NCBI GenBank assembly: GCA_025449115.1
Contig: JAHLKC010000003.1
Coordinates: forward strand, 496,001-560,000
DNA length: 64,000 nucleotides
Reading direction: 5' to 3'
From: Chytridium lagenaria
Lineage: Eukaryota; Chytridiomycota; Chytridiomycetes; Chytridiales; Chytridiaceae
Positions within the stretch are counted from its first letter, which is position 1. Each line of letters opens with the position of its first letter. The position numbers and the translations under genes were made by a program. Of the stretch, positions 10,684 to 20,730 are shown in pieces. The notes beneath the pieces were generated by a model. It saw only the letters and a list, made by a program, of their open reading frames with translations. It searched no databases and was not told where the DNA came from.

Positions 10684-13600
10684 ATGACAATTTCGCCATC
10701 CAGTCCTCCTTTCGCACTCATGAACACAGATTCAAGCTCGACAGCATCCTCATCGGCCTCAAAGAGGAAGCTTAGCTCCATATACGTCCCTGAGACACCT
10801 ATCTCCCGAATGGTCAACGTACATTCGTCGTCAGGGCCGTTTGCGCATGTTAAAGAAACTCCGCATGGCTTTTCGTCCGATGTAGCAGACGCAAGAACTC
10901 CTCATGTGAAGCCTTTCAATATGGCAGCATTGGACAAGACACCCATTATGATGCCGAACTCTGCTATGCTGGATAGATTTCGATATGCTGAGGCTGAGCC
11001 GACAGTTTTACCTCGAGAACCGAAGATGCCAAATATGAGAGTACCAACTATGCCTGGAGCGACGTTTTTTTCAAACGGAACCATGGACTTGGGTTCTGCA
11101 AATCGAAGCGTCAATAAGGATCTTATCTTAGCTCAAATAATGGACATGCATCCAAATACCGACAGTGGAGTTCTTGTAGCTTTGCTTCAAGAATGCAATT
11201 ACGATCTTACAAAGGCATCGTCCCTTCTCATGGACGACTCTCGACCTAAGAAACGCAAGCTTGTAAAAAAGGCCGATATGATAACTCCGTTTGTTCCAGC
11301 GCCACGGGTTGTGAATGGTCGTTTTATCAATGGTGGTGGCAAACCCCCTTTTGGAAAGAAGGCAAAAACAAAGCGGAGAGACTCTGAATCTGAAGAGTCG
11401 GCGCAATCGGATGGGTCAGATACGGAGGCGAGCATTTATTCTGATAATGAGCATGAGATGGATGCAAAGATTTTCTCGTTCGTAAATGAGACTTCGAAAG
11501 ATGCTTTGTGTGATATGGCGCTGTGTTCTGAAGATCTTGCGACTTTGATTACAAGTAATTTCATTTAATCTGCAAAGCTAACGTTGCAAGGTCTTGGTCC
11601 ATTTAAATCCTACGACAATATGGTGTCTACACTCCAGGCTCAGAAGAAAGGAAAAGCGTTACTGAAAGTCCTTGAGAAATGTCGAGAAACATTGAGCGGC
11701 TATGAGCAGGTCGACAAGCTGATTCAAATCTGTGAAAATAGAGGAGAGGATATCATGAAAGTGCTAAGACTTGGGATAGACGGAAACAAACGACGGGTGG
11801 AGAAGATGAAGATGGGGAGGACACCACTTGTCAGCTAACGCTTACGGAAATCGATGGACCGTCCACACCCGATGACACGGCTATGGTTGATGAACCTGCG
11901 ACTTTGCTTGAAAGAACAACCGTCTTTTGTGAACCCGGAGATGAAGCTCAAGTCTTATCAGCTTATTGGTATAAGTTGGTTGAATCTTTTGTTCTCGATG
12001 AACCTTGGTGCTATCTTAGCTGATGAGGTTAGGATTCTTTTTGATCGGCTAGTCTTAATTTTTGATTTTTCATCACCTATTCAATTTAAGATGGGACTCG
12101 GGAAAACCGCTCAAGTGATATGCTTTATTGGTTTGCTTAAAGACCGGGGCATCAAAGGACCACACCTTATCATAGTCCGACATCCACTCTCGGTATTAAA
12201 ATCTGTACTGTCATTGGGGACTTATCACTTATTAGAGAATTGGATGCGTGAAATTGAAAAATGGTGTCCTGAATTAAGCGCAGTATCGTACTATGGCTCG
12301 CAAGCGGAACGAGCTGAACTACGCGAATATATTCCTGATGATGTTCCTGATATAGTTGTCACAACTTATAACGTGGCGTCAGGGCAAAAGGATGACCGGT
12401 CGTTTTTGAGAAAGATGAGGTTTAAAACGATGATTTTAGATGAAGGACGTGAGAGATAGAGTAAAAAGTTTAAAGTTAATTTGTTAAGATATGGTTAAAA
12501 ATCGTCTTTCCGCAAGATACAAAAACTTGGACACTTTAAAGGTGATTTGGCAGTTTTCTTTGGTTTAAATGTCTGACTCTTTTTTCAGGTTCAATTTAGA
12601 GTTCTTCTCACTGGTAATTTGGACTAGATATGGTCATATCTTAACTTTAAACTAGGAACCCCATTACAGAATAATCTGCTGGAACTTCTGGTAAATATGA
12701 CCTTCGTCATTTACTTTTCTAATTATTTAAGTCACTTCTCACCTTTATCCTGCCCGGAATGTTTGAGGAAGATCAGGACTTTCTTTTCAAAGTTTTTAAC
12801 ACCAAAGGCCTTGGGACCGACTCTGCCGCAAATTTACTCAGCCAAAAGAGAATATCTCGTGCAAGGAAGATGATGACGCCCTTTGTTTTGAGGAGAAAGA
12901 AATCAAATGTCCTCAAAGAGTTGCCAAAGAAAATCCAAAACCTCGAGCTTTGTACGGCAACGGAGTCACAAGAAGCTCTTTACAAGGTGAGCTAGTAACG
13001 CTAACCCTTCTAATTTCTTCCTAGGAATTGATGGCCGATTGCAAAAAAGCTTACGCAGACCCGAATATGGTTATTGAAGATGAACCAGAAGAGCCTGAGG
13101 TGAATGATGATGAAAAGACGAAAAAGGACGTGAAGGCTGGCAGTAAGAAAAACGTTTCGAACATTATTATGCATCTTCGGAAAGCCGCGAATCATCCGCT
13201 TCTGTTTCGTAAACACTTTACTGATAAAAAGATTCGTGCCATGGCAAAAGATGTGTTGAAGGTTTTGTTTTGCGTTTCTTCAATATACTAAATTTTTCAT
13301 AGGAGGACGATGTTTGTACTTTCTTTAAACCTGGGCTATTTAACACTCTATCTAGTTCGTTGAGTCATCTTATGATTATGTGCTGGAAGATATGGAGTAC
13401 ATGAGCGATTTTGAGCTTCATAAGCTCGCGACAAAATATAAGGTTGGCAAAGACTTCGATGAGCGTATTGTTAAAGTCTTTGTAGCGTCTGCATAAATAC
13501 GAGTTACCAGAATCGGCGATTATGGATTCGGGTAAAGTTCAGAAGCTTCAAATGCTGCTTCCTGAGTTGATTGGGAAGGTAACGGACTGATCTTTCTTTC

Positions 13601-14269
13601 ATGATTACTGACCGCTGTAAAGGACTGTCGAATTCTTTTGTTTTCACAGTTCGTCATTATGCTGGATGGTTTATATTGTTCTTTGCGACACTAACACTGA
13701 TGTAGTTTTGGAAAGCGTACTTAATAATCTTGGCATCCAATTTGCTAGACTTGATGGCCAAACACCAACTGCCGATAGGTAATATTGTAGCGTGACTTTT
13801 ACTGTATATTGATGGAGCAATAGACAAGTGATTATAGATGGGTTCAATCTTAATCCGTCGATATCTGTATTTTTGCTGTCAACAAAAGCCTGCGGTTTGG
13901 GGTTGAATTTGACTTCAGCCAACGTCGTTATTCTCCATGATATCGTAAGGACTTTTACATAGTCTAAAAGCTGATGTTGGGTAGGACTTCAATCCTCACA
14001 ATGACGCGCAAGCAGAAGATCGTGCGCATCGTGTCGGACAGACCCGGGATGTGCATGTATACAAGCTGATACTGGACAACACTATTGAACGACACATGAT
14101 GAACCTGGCGTCGGTCAAGTTAAACCTTGATAAGCAGATTCACGAGGTTGATCCTGATGGAAAGGGAGAGAAGGGTAGCGAGGAGGATGTCGTTCCGAGT
14201 AAGGAGACTAGCGCGTCTGTGTTGAGCATGTTAAGGCAGGAGTGGTTGGAAGCGGAGAAAAAGGATTAA
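10684..14269 (+). CDS. FUN30: Fun30/SMARCAD1 chromatin remodeller (Snf2 ATPase)
   Basis: Snf2-family ATPase that shifts nucleosomes and supports silencing and resection of DNA ends. The N-terminal 290 residues are disordered and include a CUE-like ubiquitin-binding segment ([21 protein letters not shown]) at about residues 140-185. The helicase core shows [17 protein letters not shown], an LADE|MGLGKT Walker A motif split by an intron, VVTTYNVAS and the box DEGH, itself split by an intron (12450-12500) and read as [53 protein letters not shown] and [13 protein letters not shown] complete the motifs. DEGH instead of DEAH is typical of Fun30/SMARCAD1. At least ten introns. The stop at 14267-14269 follows [12 protein letters not shown]. 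Confidence 0.95.
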
Positions 14270-14651
14270 TTGTATTTACATATTAAATAAAAGGCACAAA
14301 TTTTGGCAACAGCAAAACTCTCCATATTTTTTCTTTCTTCTGGATTTGTGCTGTGGATGCGATGCGTGTCGGTGTGATGGAATGGTGAGTTGTTGAATGC
14401 AGTCCATATGGAATGCGCAAGAACATCCCTTCCCAACCTTGCCTAGTGCCTTGCGTCCATCGGCTGTGATGAAGCTTTATCGTAAATATGTTTCAAGACG
14501 GATCTGATCATTTTGATGACACCTTCCATCTGAGCCCAATTCCACCATCCCCCATCCCTTGACTCATCCATTAAAGGCATCTTATATTCTATATCGCTAA
14601 TCATCATATTTACATTTATTAGGGTACATGAAATCTCAACCAAAAGCACAA
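14270..14651. other. 3' intergenic region between convergent genes
   Basis: About 380 bases lie between the FUN30 stop (plus) and the C1D stop (minus). I see no gene here, only what should be two facing 3' UTRs. An AATAAA-like signal occurs at 14284-14290 just after the FUN30 stop. Confidence 0.5.
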
Positions 14652-15427
14652 TCACTTCTTTGCCACCTTGGACGCCTTCTCCTGGCCTTTACCCAAAGTA
14701 TCCGCTGGCCGCTTCTTCTTTCCGGCTTTCGCTAATGCACTTTGAGCCTTCAAAGGTTGCGATGATGCTGCAGCGGGTTCCGATGTTTTGGGCTCCGTTG
14801 GCATGAGATTTGAAAGAAAGCTTTCTGCTTGTTGCTCGAGTTCAGCTATGGGTAAGTTTAGGAAAGAGGTTTCGCCAAAGAGACTGGGTACCTTTGCTCT
14901 TCTCGTGATTGTTGAGACCGTGACGCACGAACCGCTTTGCTGCATCCTGGTCGATTCTTGTTGTTGCTGAAAGTCCCGTTAGTTTATTGTGTTAAAATTG
15001 GATCCCTTACGTTTATCTTTGCCGCCCACTTTTGCTGCTTTGTCCATGTAGTCCTTTATCCTCATCTAATAAAAATATCGAGTGAATATGATAAATATTG
15101 TTCACCATCTTTTGAACGCACCAACTCTTTTCTAACTGGATGTCCCTTTGTTGCACCTTCCGTCCGCAAGTATGCTGTTGGACGGATGCATATAAGTATA
15201 CTTCAGAGCTTCCACTGATTCTTACCAAAGAAGAGGGTGTTGATGGTGTAGGATAGAAGAATGTATGTTCGTGCTCGATCAATGGGGTCAAGTTTCGTCA
15301 TCATCGAGTCAAATGACTCTCCGGACGTCGCATCGAGAAATGGAGCAAGTTTCTCCTCCACTTCGGAGATCGACTCAACAAACTCTTTGGCCTTTGACCC
15401 AAACTCCATTGCAACGTCTGGATCCAT
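14652..15427 (-). CDS. LRP1: C1D/Lrp1 (Rrp47) exosome cofactor
   Basis: Nuclear protein of the Sas10/C1D family that partners Rrp6 of the RNA exosome in processing of rRNA and snoRNA ends. The first exon starts at 15427 (MDPDVAMEF) and holds the helices SISEVEEKLAPFLDA and FDSMMTKLDPIDRARTYILLSYTINTLFFG, the core of the C1D domain. Downstream segments read GATKGHPVRKEL (15120-15175) and KAAAKRFVRHGL (about 14915-14950), both matching the order G-HPVKKEL and AAxRFIxHAL known in the family. The tail after about 14850 is basic (AKAGKKKRP) and ends GQEKASKVAKK. Two or three short introns are implied, and there are frame slips near 15100 and 14930. The start codon lies only 71 bases from a transposon insertion, so its original promoter may be displaced by 5 kb. 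Confidence 0.78.
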
Positions 15428-15497
15428 CGATTTTCTTCTTTGGGAGTGAAAGTTGTCAAGAGTTTTTAGCAGTTCAAAAAGCTGTTCTGGTGATTAA

Positions 15498-15621
15498 GGG
15501 GAACTTTGGGTGAAAAATCTAAAGTGGGGATAACGAGAAGAGGACAAGAGTGCATCTCTAGTGTCACCCTTCAACTTGTCCTTTTCTTCGCTATCCCCAA
15601 GCACCCAAAGTCTTTTGACAA
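15498..15621 (+). repeat. Split direct repeat A1 (left terminus)
   Basis: This 124-base repeat is identical by eye to A2 at 20235-20358. It is internally palindromic. CTTTGGGTG (15504-15512) pairs with CACCCAAAG (15602-15610), and 15526-15548 pairs imperfectly with 15575-15598 around a 26-base loop. It marks the left end of the retrotransposon. Confidence 0.93.
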
Positions 15622-15645
15622 GCTCACCCTCCCCGTCGCCTGCCC

Positions 15646-16978
15646 ATGCCACTCCCTCGCTCACCCATCCTCCAGCGCGACACCCTTGAGGGTGCCTTGG
15701 ACCTGGACCACGCTCTTGACTTAGACGGCACTCACACCCCTACCGTCGACAGTCCTCCTCCAGCTCACCAACCTCTACTTCCTTCACTCTCTACCCCACC
15801 ACCTCCTGCCACCCAACCTCGCATCACTCGAGCCTTCGCCAGCTATCTCCATTGTCCCCTCTGTAACGACAACACAGGCCATCATTCCGCCGTCGATATG
15901 ATGCTCCTGTGCCCTCAAGCCAACAACCTGACCGCCGTGGATAAGGCCCTTGCCGTCATCAACCCGGCGCGCATACCCATCTGGTCCTCGCTGGTCTTGA
16001 GTCTCTTCGTTCAGTCCTCATATCTGGTGGTTCTAGGCCCACCGCTAGGCAAGTTCCTCCCCCTCCACCTCCTGCGGGACCACCAATCCCTCCGTTCCCT
16101 CCTCGTCTCCTAACCCCGCAACCTCTGAGCTGTCTCAACTATCTGATATTCTTAAGGCTATGCTTCTCAACGCCGAAGCCGACCGCCGTCAAGCCGCCAG
16201 TGAACGCGCAGATGCCGCCCGCCAGCAACAGGAATACAGGGATACCCTGTTGGGGCTACTGGCCACTAAGGATAGCACCCAACAGGTTATCCCACCAGCA
16301 AAACGCTCCTTGGAGAGCCACCCCATTGGTGAGCGTCTCTCCTCCCTCTTTCCCGCCATCAAGCCAGACATCATCGCAAAAATCCTCCACAAAACCTTCA
16401 CCGCACCCGACCTCTACCATCTTGGCCGGGAATATTCGGGGGAACCGGATGCAGTCACCATGGCACCACACTCTGACGGAACCTTCCAAGCCATCGACAC
16501 AAAAAGCAAGATCACGACCCTCCTACAATTGATTCGGTGCCTCGCGGTTTATTTCGCCCTACGGACCCACCTTTTCAATCACGAGCACCAGGATACCTTG
16601 AACCGCCGCCTGGATTTGCAGCCACCTCTTGTTCATCGCCAACCTCACATCCCTCTCCGCCACCTACAAGTTCGAGGCTATTCGCAACTACGCACTGGCC
16701 CGTCTACGCCGGTTTTTTGCCGACGACTCCTTTGACCTTGGACTCCTGGACGCGGAAGACGTTACCCGCTACCTCACTCCTCACCCTCTCCCCCCAACCA
16801 CAAGCCACTCTCCAACGCCTCCACCACACCTGCTCGGTCCCGCACTCCCCTTCCTACCGGTTCGTGCTTCAATCATAATCTTGGGATCCCTTGCGCTAAG
16901 TCCCCGTGCCCCTACAAGCACGTTTGCGGTAACTGCAAAGTCGCCGGACACGTGACTAAGGAGTGTACGCGGGCCTAA
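15646..16978 (+). CDS. Retrotransposon gag-like protein with zinc knuckle
   Basis: First open region of the Ngaro-type element. It begins at ATG 15646 with a proline-rich N-terminus. After a slip at about 16030-16120 it continues as a coiled-coil-like segment (LSDILKAMLLNAEADRR, 16140-16250) and a helical region to about 16510. After another slip comes a block with YKFEAIRNYALARLRRFFA (16660-16725). It ends with a CCHC zinc knuckle, CGNCKVAGHVTKEC, just before the stop at 16976-16978. The CX2CX4HX4C pattern is that of retroelement nucleocapsids, which bind the RNA template. Because the element's repeats are identical, I infer that the slips are consensus errors, but real decay cannot be excluded. 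Confidence 0.8.
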
Positions 16979-17031
16979 AAGGGCCCTCACCACGGACCGT
17001 CAAGCTAATATCCTTTCCTCCGCCTCCTTGA

Positions 17032-18925
17032 CGGTCCGTACTCCCCTTCACCCACTAGACCCCGCCTCCACCTCCCCTCCTTCCGCGCGCTCTCATCAGC
17101 CACTGTCACGGCCCGCTCAACTCCACGAATCTCTTCAGCCACCTTCGTGGAGGCCTCCTTATCCCGAGTGCTCCTTGGGACCCCCTCGGGGAAATGTCTT
17201 TTGGGGTCCCCCCCAGCAGGAAAGTGGTTTCTGCTTCTGACCCTTCCTGCTCCATTCTGATCCTTCCCTGGTTCTCCCTTCTCACAGCTTACATACCGAC
17301 ACCCCACCGCCGCCTCGACCCAACACCACGCTGCGGCAACCGCTCACTTCCGGCCAGCGTCATCAGCCTGGCTCTCCGCCTTCGCCGCTGATCACCCCAC
17401 CTCTCCGGCCGTCTTCAACCGGGAGGTGTGGGCATCGGTGTTTGCCGACTACCCTGAACCCAGTTTGATCACGTCCGTTTTGGACGCCATCACTTATGGG
17501 GTTCGCCTCGGCTCCCTTGGCCCTCGTTTTCCTCTGCGCGGCCCCAATCTCTCCTCCGCCACGACCACGCCGCGCTGCCATCGACAAGAGCTTGCAGGAA
17601 GAACTCTTAGCAGGCCGCATCCGCGGCCCCTTTGACTCTCCTCCTTTCCCAATTTTCGCTCGTCGCCCCTCGGCGCCGTCCCAAAAGGGCATTCCAATCC
17701 CCCCAAATACCGCAGGATTCACCACCTCTCATGGCCGGTTCACGGCCCTTCGGTTAACGCCAGCATCCCGCCGGAGGACTTCACGTTTTCATGCGCCACC
17801 CTTGATGACGCCGTGGAGGACGTCCTTCTCCATGGAACAAACGCGTTGCTCTCCAAGGCGGACCTGGACGCCGCTTTCCGCCATGTTATGGTTCACCCCG
17901 AAGATTGGGAACTCCTGGGTTTTGAATGGCGGGGACAGTTCTACTACGACATGTTCCTCCCCTTTGGCTGCCGCTCCTCTCCCTTCCTCTTCAACATTTT
18001 CGGCGAGCTCCTTCATTGGGCGGCCTCCCGGTGCGGCATCACCTGCCTCACCTACTACATTGACGATTTCCTCTTTGTTGAGGCCCCCAACGCTGACCCC
18101 TCCGCACTTGCGCGGTTTCTGGACCTTTGTGCACGCCTCGGCTTCCGCGTCAACCCGGATAAGACGCTCGGCCCAGCGACGCTTCTCCCTTTCCTGGGCA
18201 TCGATTTGGACACCCAGAAGATGGAGGCCCGTCTTCCTGCTGATAAGCTTGCCCGGTCCCTCTCGCTCCTTCAGACCTTCCAGCACAAGACCCGCGCTTC
18301 ACAGCGCGACATACTTAGGCTCATTGGCCCTCTGTCGTTCGCGTGCAAGGTTCTTCCCTCCTCCCGTCCCTTCTTACGGCGTTTTATCGACGCCGCCTAC
18401 TCGGTGGATCAGCTCTGGCATCGGGTGACCCTTACCGCCATCCCTACAGGAGGACTTAGCCTGGTGGCTAAGTTCTTGTTTGCTTGGAACGGGATCGGCT
18501 TCCTCCAGTGGACCCCTGGGTCACCTCAGCTGCCCTTGAACTTGCCACCGACGCCTCCGGCACCAGATAGGCTACGGCGTGTACTTCCAGGGGTTCTTGG
18601 CTCCATGAGCGGTGGAGCGGTTTGGTAACCCCTCCCCCCTTGACGCCGACATCCAGTGGAGGGAGCTTTTCGCCGTGGTCATGGCAGCGGCCACTTTTGG
18701 CCCTCGCTGGCGGGGCTCGCGCATTCGGCTTCTCTGCGATAATCAAGCCGTTGTCCAGTGGATTAACACTGGCAGTGCCCCCGCTGCCCCTTCCCACCTT
18801 CTCCGCCTTCTGGCTTGGTTCTCCGCCCTCCACTCCTTCCTGCTCCGTGCTGTCTGGATTGCTACCCTTGACAACGGCGTCGCCGACGCTCTCTCGCGCT
18901 TTGATCTAACACGCTTCCACTCTCT
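17032..18925 (+). CDS. Retrotransposon reverse transcriptase and RNase H
   Basis: Second coding region of the element, copying RNA to DNA. The clear RT block is 17813-18540: LLSKADLDAAFRHVMVHP, FEWRGQFYYDMFLPFGCRSS, then YYIDDFLFV at about 18054-18078, whose YIDD holds the catalytic aspartates, and FLGIDLDTQKMEARLP. Upstream, LLAGRIRGPFDSPPFP and VPKGHSNPPKYR match the RT entry region of DIRS/Ngaro-type elements. RNase H follows: ATDASGTG-like at about 18548, QWRELFAVVMAAATFGP (18655), LLCDNQAVVQWINTGS (18730) and NGVADALSRF (18870), supplying the D, E, D and D residues. The frame slips in 17500-17800 and 18560-18640. The N-terminal start is unclear. Confidence 0.88.
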
Positions 18926-19950
18926 TGCACCGCAGGCCTCCCCCCTCCCGACGACGCTGGCTTGCTACCCACCGGCACCTTCCGGCAGATGTGGCGTATT
19001 TCTTCTACCACGGCCTCGCCATCTCCTCCCGCCGCACCTACTCCACCGCCCAGCGGCAGTTCCTTGACTTTGCCCATACACATCGGCTCGTCAACGCCGA
19101 CGGCAACCCCCTCCCCGCCGCCGAATTAACTCTTTGCCGCTGGGCGGCCCACCTCGCCCGCCGTCCCCTCCTCCCCACCACCATCAAGCAATACCTCGCG
19201 TCCGTCAACTCCCTGCACCGTGAGCAGGGCCTCCCCGACTGCCTCACCGACCGTTTTACCCTCCAACGCGTGTGCCGCGGCATCGCACGCGCTCTCACGC
19301 ACCAACCCTCCCATGTTCGCCTCCCCATCTCCTATACCCTTCTTCGCTCCATGCACTCCCTCCTCAACCTTGACAACCCCTCCGACCTTGTGCTTGGAAC
19401 GGCCATGGCTACCGCCTTTTTCGGCCTGCTCCGTTCCTCTGAGGTCTGCCAGCCCTCCACCTCTTTCTCCCCAGCCTGGCACCTCTCCCGCTCTTCAGTG
19501 GTTTTCATCCCCTCCCTCCACTCCCCCACCCGCGTCGAGCTCACTCTCCCCAGCAGCAAAACCGACCCCTTCCGCAAAGGGGTGGTGGTGACCATTGGCC
19601 TTACTGCCACCACCGGCCCCTGTGCTGTCACCCTCCTCCGTCACCTCTTCACTCTCTACCCCGCTCCACCCGACTCCCCACTACTTCAGCTCCCAGTTGC
19701 CCCCTTCACACCTTTCACCAAACCCCGGTTTGTCCATCAAGTGCGCGGCCTCCTCTCCCGTGTCGGTGCCATCCCCCTTCACTACGCGGGCCACAGTTTT
19801 CGTATCGGCGGCGCCACCGCCGCCGGCGCCCTCGGCTACAGTGATTTCGAGATTCAAGTCCTCGGCCGCTGGCGCTCAGATGCCTACCGCACCTATGTGC
19901 GTCTTCCCTTGGACCTCCGCGCCGGACTTGCCGCCCGCCTCGCTTCTTAA
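18925..19950 (+). CDS. Retrotransposon tyrosine recombinase
   Basis: Third coding region, an uninterrupted frame of about 341 residues overlapping the end of the RNase H frame. It would integrate the circular cDNA intermediate and replaces the DDE integrase used by LTR elements. The N-terminal core-binding part contains SSRRTYSTAQRQFLDFAHTH. The catalytic part shows the first arginine in FFGLLRSSEV (19420-19450), the HxxR box in YAGHSFRIGGATAA (19785-19825), LGRWRSDAYRTYVRLP with candidate nucleophile tyrosines at 19884 and 19893, and the stop at 19948-19950. All expected catalytic residues are present, so the enzyme could be active. Third codon positions are heavily C-biased compared with host genes nearby. 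Confidence 0.95.
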   Translation: MHRRPPPSRRRWLATHRHLPADVAYFFYHGLAISSRRTYSTAQRQFLDFAHTHRLVNADGNPLPAAELTLCRWAAHLARRPLLPTTIKQYLASVNSLHREQGLPDCLTDRFTLQRVCRGIARALTHQPSHVRLPISYTLLRSMHSLLNLDNPSDLVLGTAMATAFFGLLRSSEVCQPSTSFSPAWHLSRSSVVFIPSLHSPTRVELTLPSSKTDPFRKGVVVTIGLTATTGPCAVTLLRHLFTLYPAPPDSPLLQLPVAPFTPFTKPRFVHQVRGLLSRVGAIPLHYAGHSFRIGGATAAGALGYSDFEIQVLGRWRSDAYRTYVRLPLDLRAGLAARLAS

Positions 19951-20113
19951 GTTCTCTCCTTCTTTGATTTCCCACGCCGTACCGTCCCGATTTGTTCTTC
20001 TTCTTCTCTGTTTTGTCATCCTTCCTCCTCTTCTGCAGTTTTTTCATCTTCCTTGTTTTTCCACTTCCCCTTCCCTCCTTGGGCCGTATCGCCACCTGCG
20101 GCGTCTCCTTCTT

Positions 20114-20234
20114 GGGCTGTTTTCACGAGCGCGCACCCTGCATGTCCGCGCTGGACCCAGGAGCGTGCAAGTGTTTTTCACCCGGAACCCGTTTTGCAGC
20201 CCAAAAACCACGTCTGTCCCACATGACGAGTTAT
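20114..20234 (+). repeat. Split direct repeat B1
   Basis: This 121-base repeat is identical by eye to B2 at 20504-20624. It starts GGGCTGTTTTCACGAG and ends GACGAGTTAT, and it directly abuts A2. The B1/A2 junction recreates what a circular intermediate would carry where B meets A. Confidence 0.93.
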
Positions 20235-20358
20235 GGGGAACTTTGGGTGAAAAATCTAAAGTGGGGATAACGAGAAGAGGACAAGAGTGCATCTCTAGTG
20301 TCACCCTTCAACTTGTCCTTTTCTTCGCTATCCCCAAGCACCCAAAGTCTTTTGACAA
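20235..20358 (+). repeat. Split direct repeat A2
   Basis: Second copy of the 124-base palindromic A repeat, starting GGGGAACTTTGGGTG. It is followed by a 145-base T/C-rich spacer (20359-20503) that has no copy elsewhere in the window. Confidence 0.93.
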
Positions 20359-20503
20359 CCTACCCTTCGCCTTCCCTACTTTCCTTTGTTGGTTTTTTCC
20401 TGATTCTCTCCCTTTTCCTTCCTTCTTTCTTCGGGACACCCTCACCATGTATATTCCTCTCCCCTCCGCTGGTACGCGTTTATTTTAATATATTTTTGGT
20501 TCC

Positions 20504-20624
20504 GGGCTGTTTTCACGAGCGCGCACCCTGCATGTCCGCGCTGGACCCAGGAGCGTGCAAGTGTTTTTCACCCGGAACCCGTTTTGCAGCCCAAAAACCA
20601 CGTCTGTCCCACATGACGAGTTAT
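20504..20624 (+). repeat. Split direct repeat B2 (right terminus)
   Basis: Second copy of the 121-base B repeat and right end of the element. The host sequence resumes with GTTCTATTAAATAAA. The G at the boundary is shared with the first base of A, so the exact edge is uncertain by one base. Confidence 0.92.
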
Positions 20625-20730
20625 GTTCTATTAAATAAAAATCTAAGATGCATGATGAAGCCATAAAGAAAATGAAGAAAGTAAACCTCGGGAAAACATC
20701 ATTATCGATTGCATAGAAGTTATTTTAACT

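Larger units (their letters stand above)
15498..20624 (+). mobile_element. Ngaro-type tyrosine-recombinase retrotransposon
   Basis: A complete YR retrotransposon about 5.1 kb long. The order is repeat A1 (15498-15621), gag-like region, reverse transcriptase/RNase H, tyrosine recombinase, B1 (20114-20234), A2 (20235-20358), a 145-base spacer and B2 (20504-20624). This A1-ORFs-B1-A2-B2 split direct repeat layout is the Ngaro/PAT pattern, unlike the inverted termini of DIRS. By eye A1 and A2 match at all 124 bases and B1 and B2 at all 121, so insertion is recent. No target duplication is apparent, as expected for recombinase-driven integration. Base composition is GC-rich and the plus strand is pyrimidine-rich, unlike the flanks. 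I see no methyltransferase domain. Frames in gag and RT slip, but the recombinase is open end to end. Confidence 0.95.

Noticed and set aside
2746..14269. Frame-broken genes as pseudogenes
   Set aside because: All diagnostic motifs remain when one-base slips are allowed, intron borders are intact, and slips appear in essential genes across the whole window.
15498..20624. DIRS or LTR (gypsy/copia) classification of the element
   Set aside because: No inverted terminal repeats or internal complementary region of the DIRS type, no DDE integrase and no LTRs at both ends. The split direct repeats plus tyrosine recombinase fit Ngaro/PAT.
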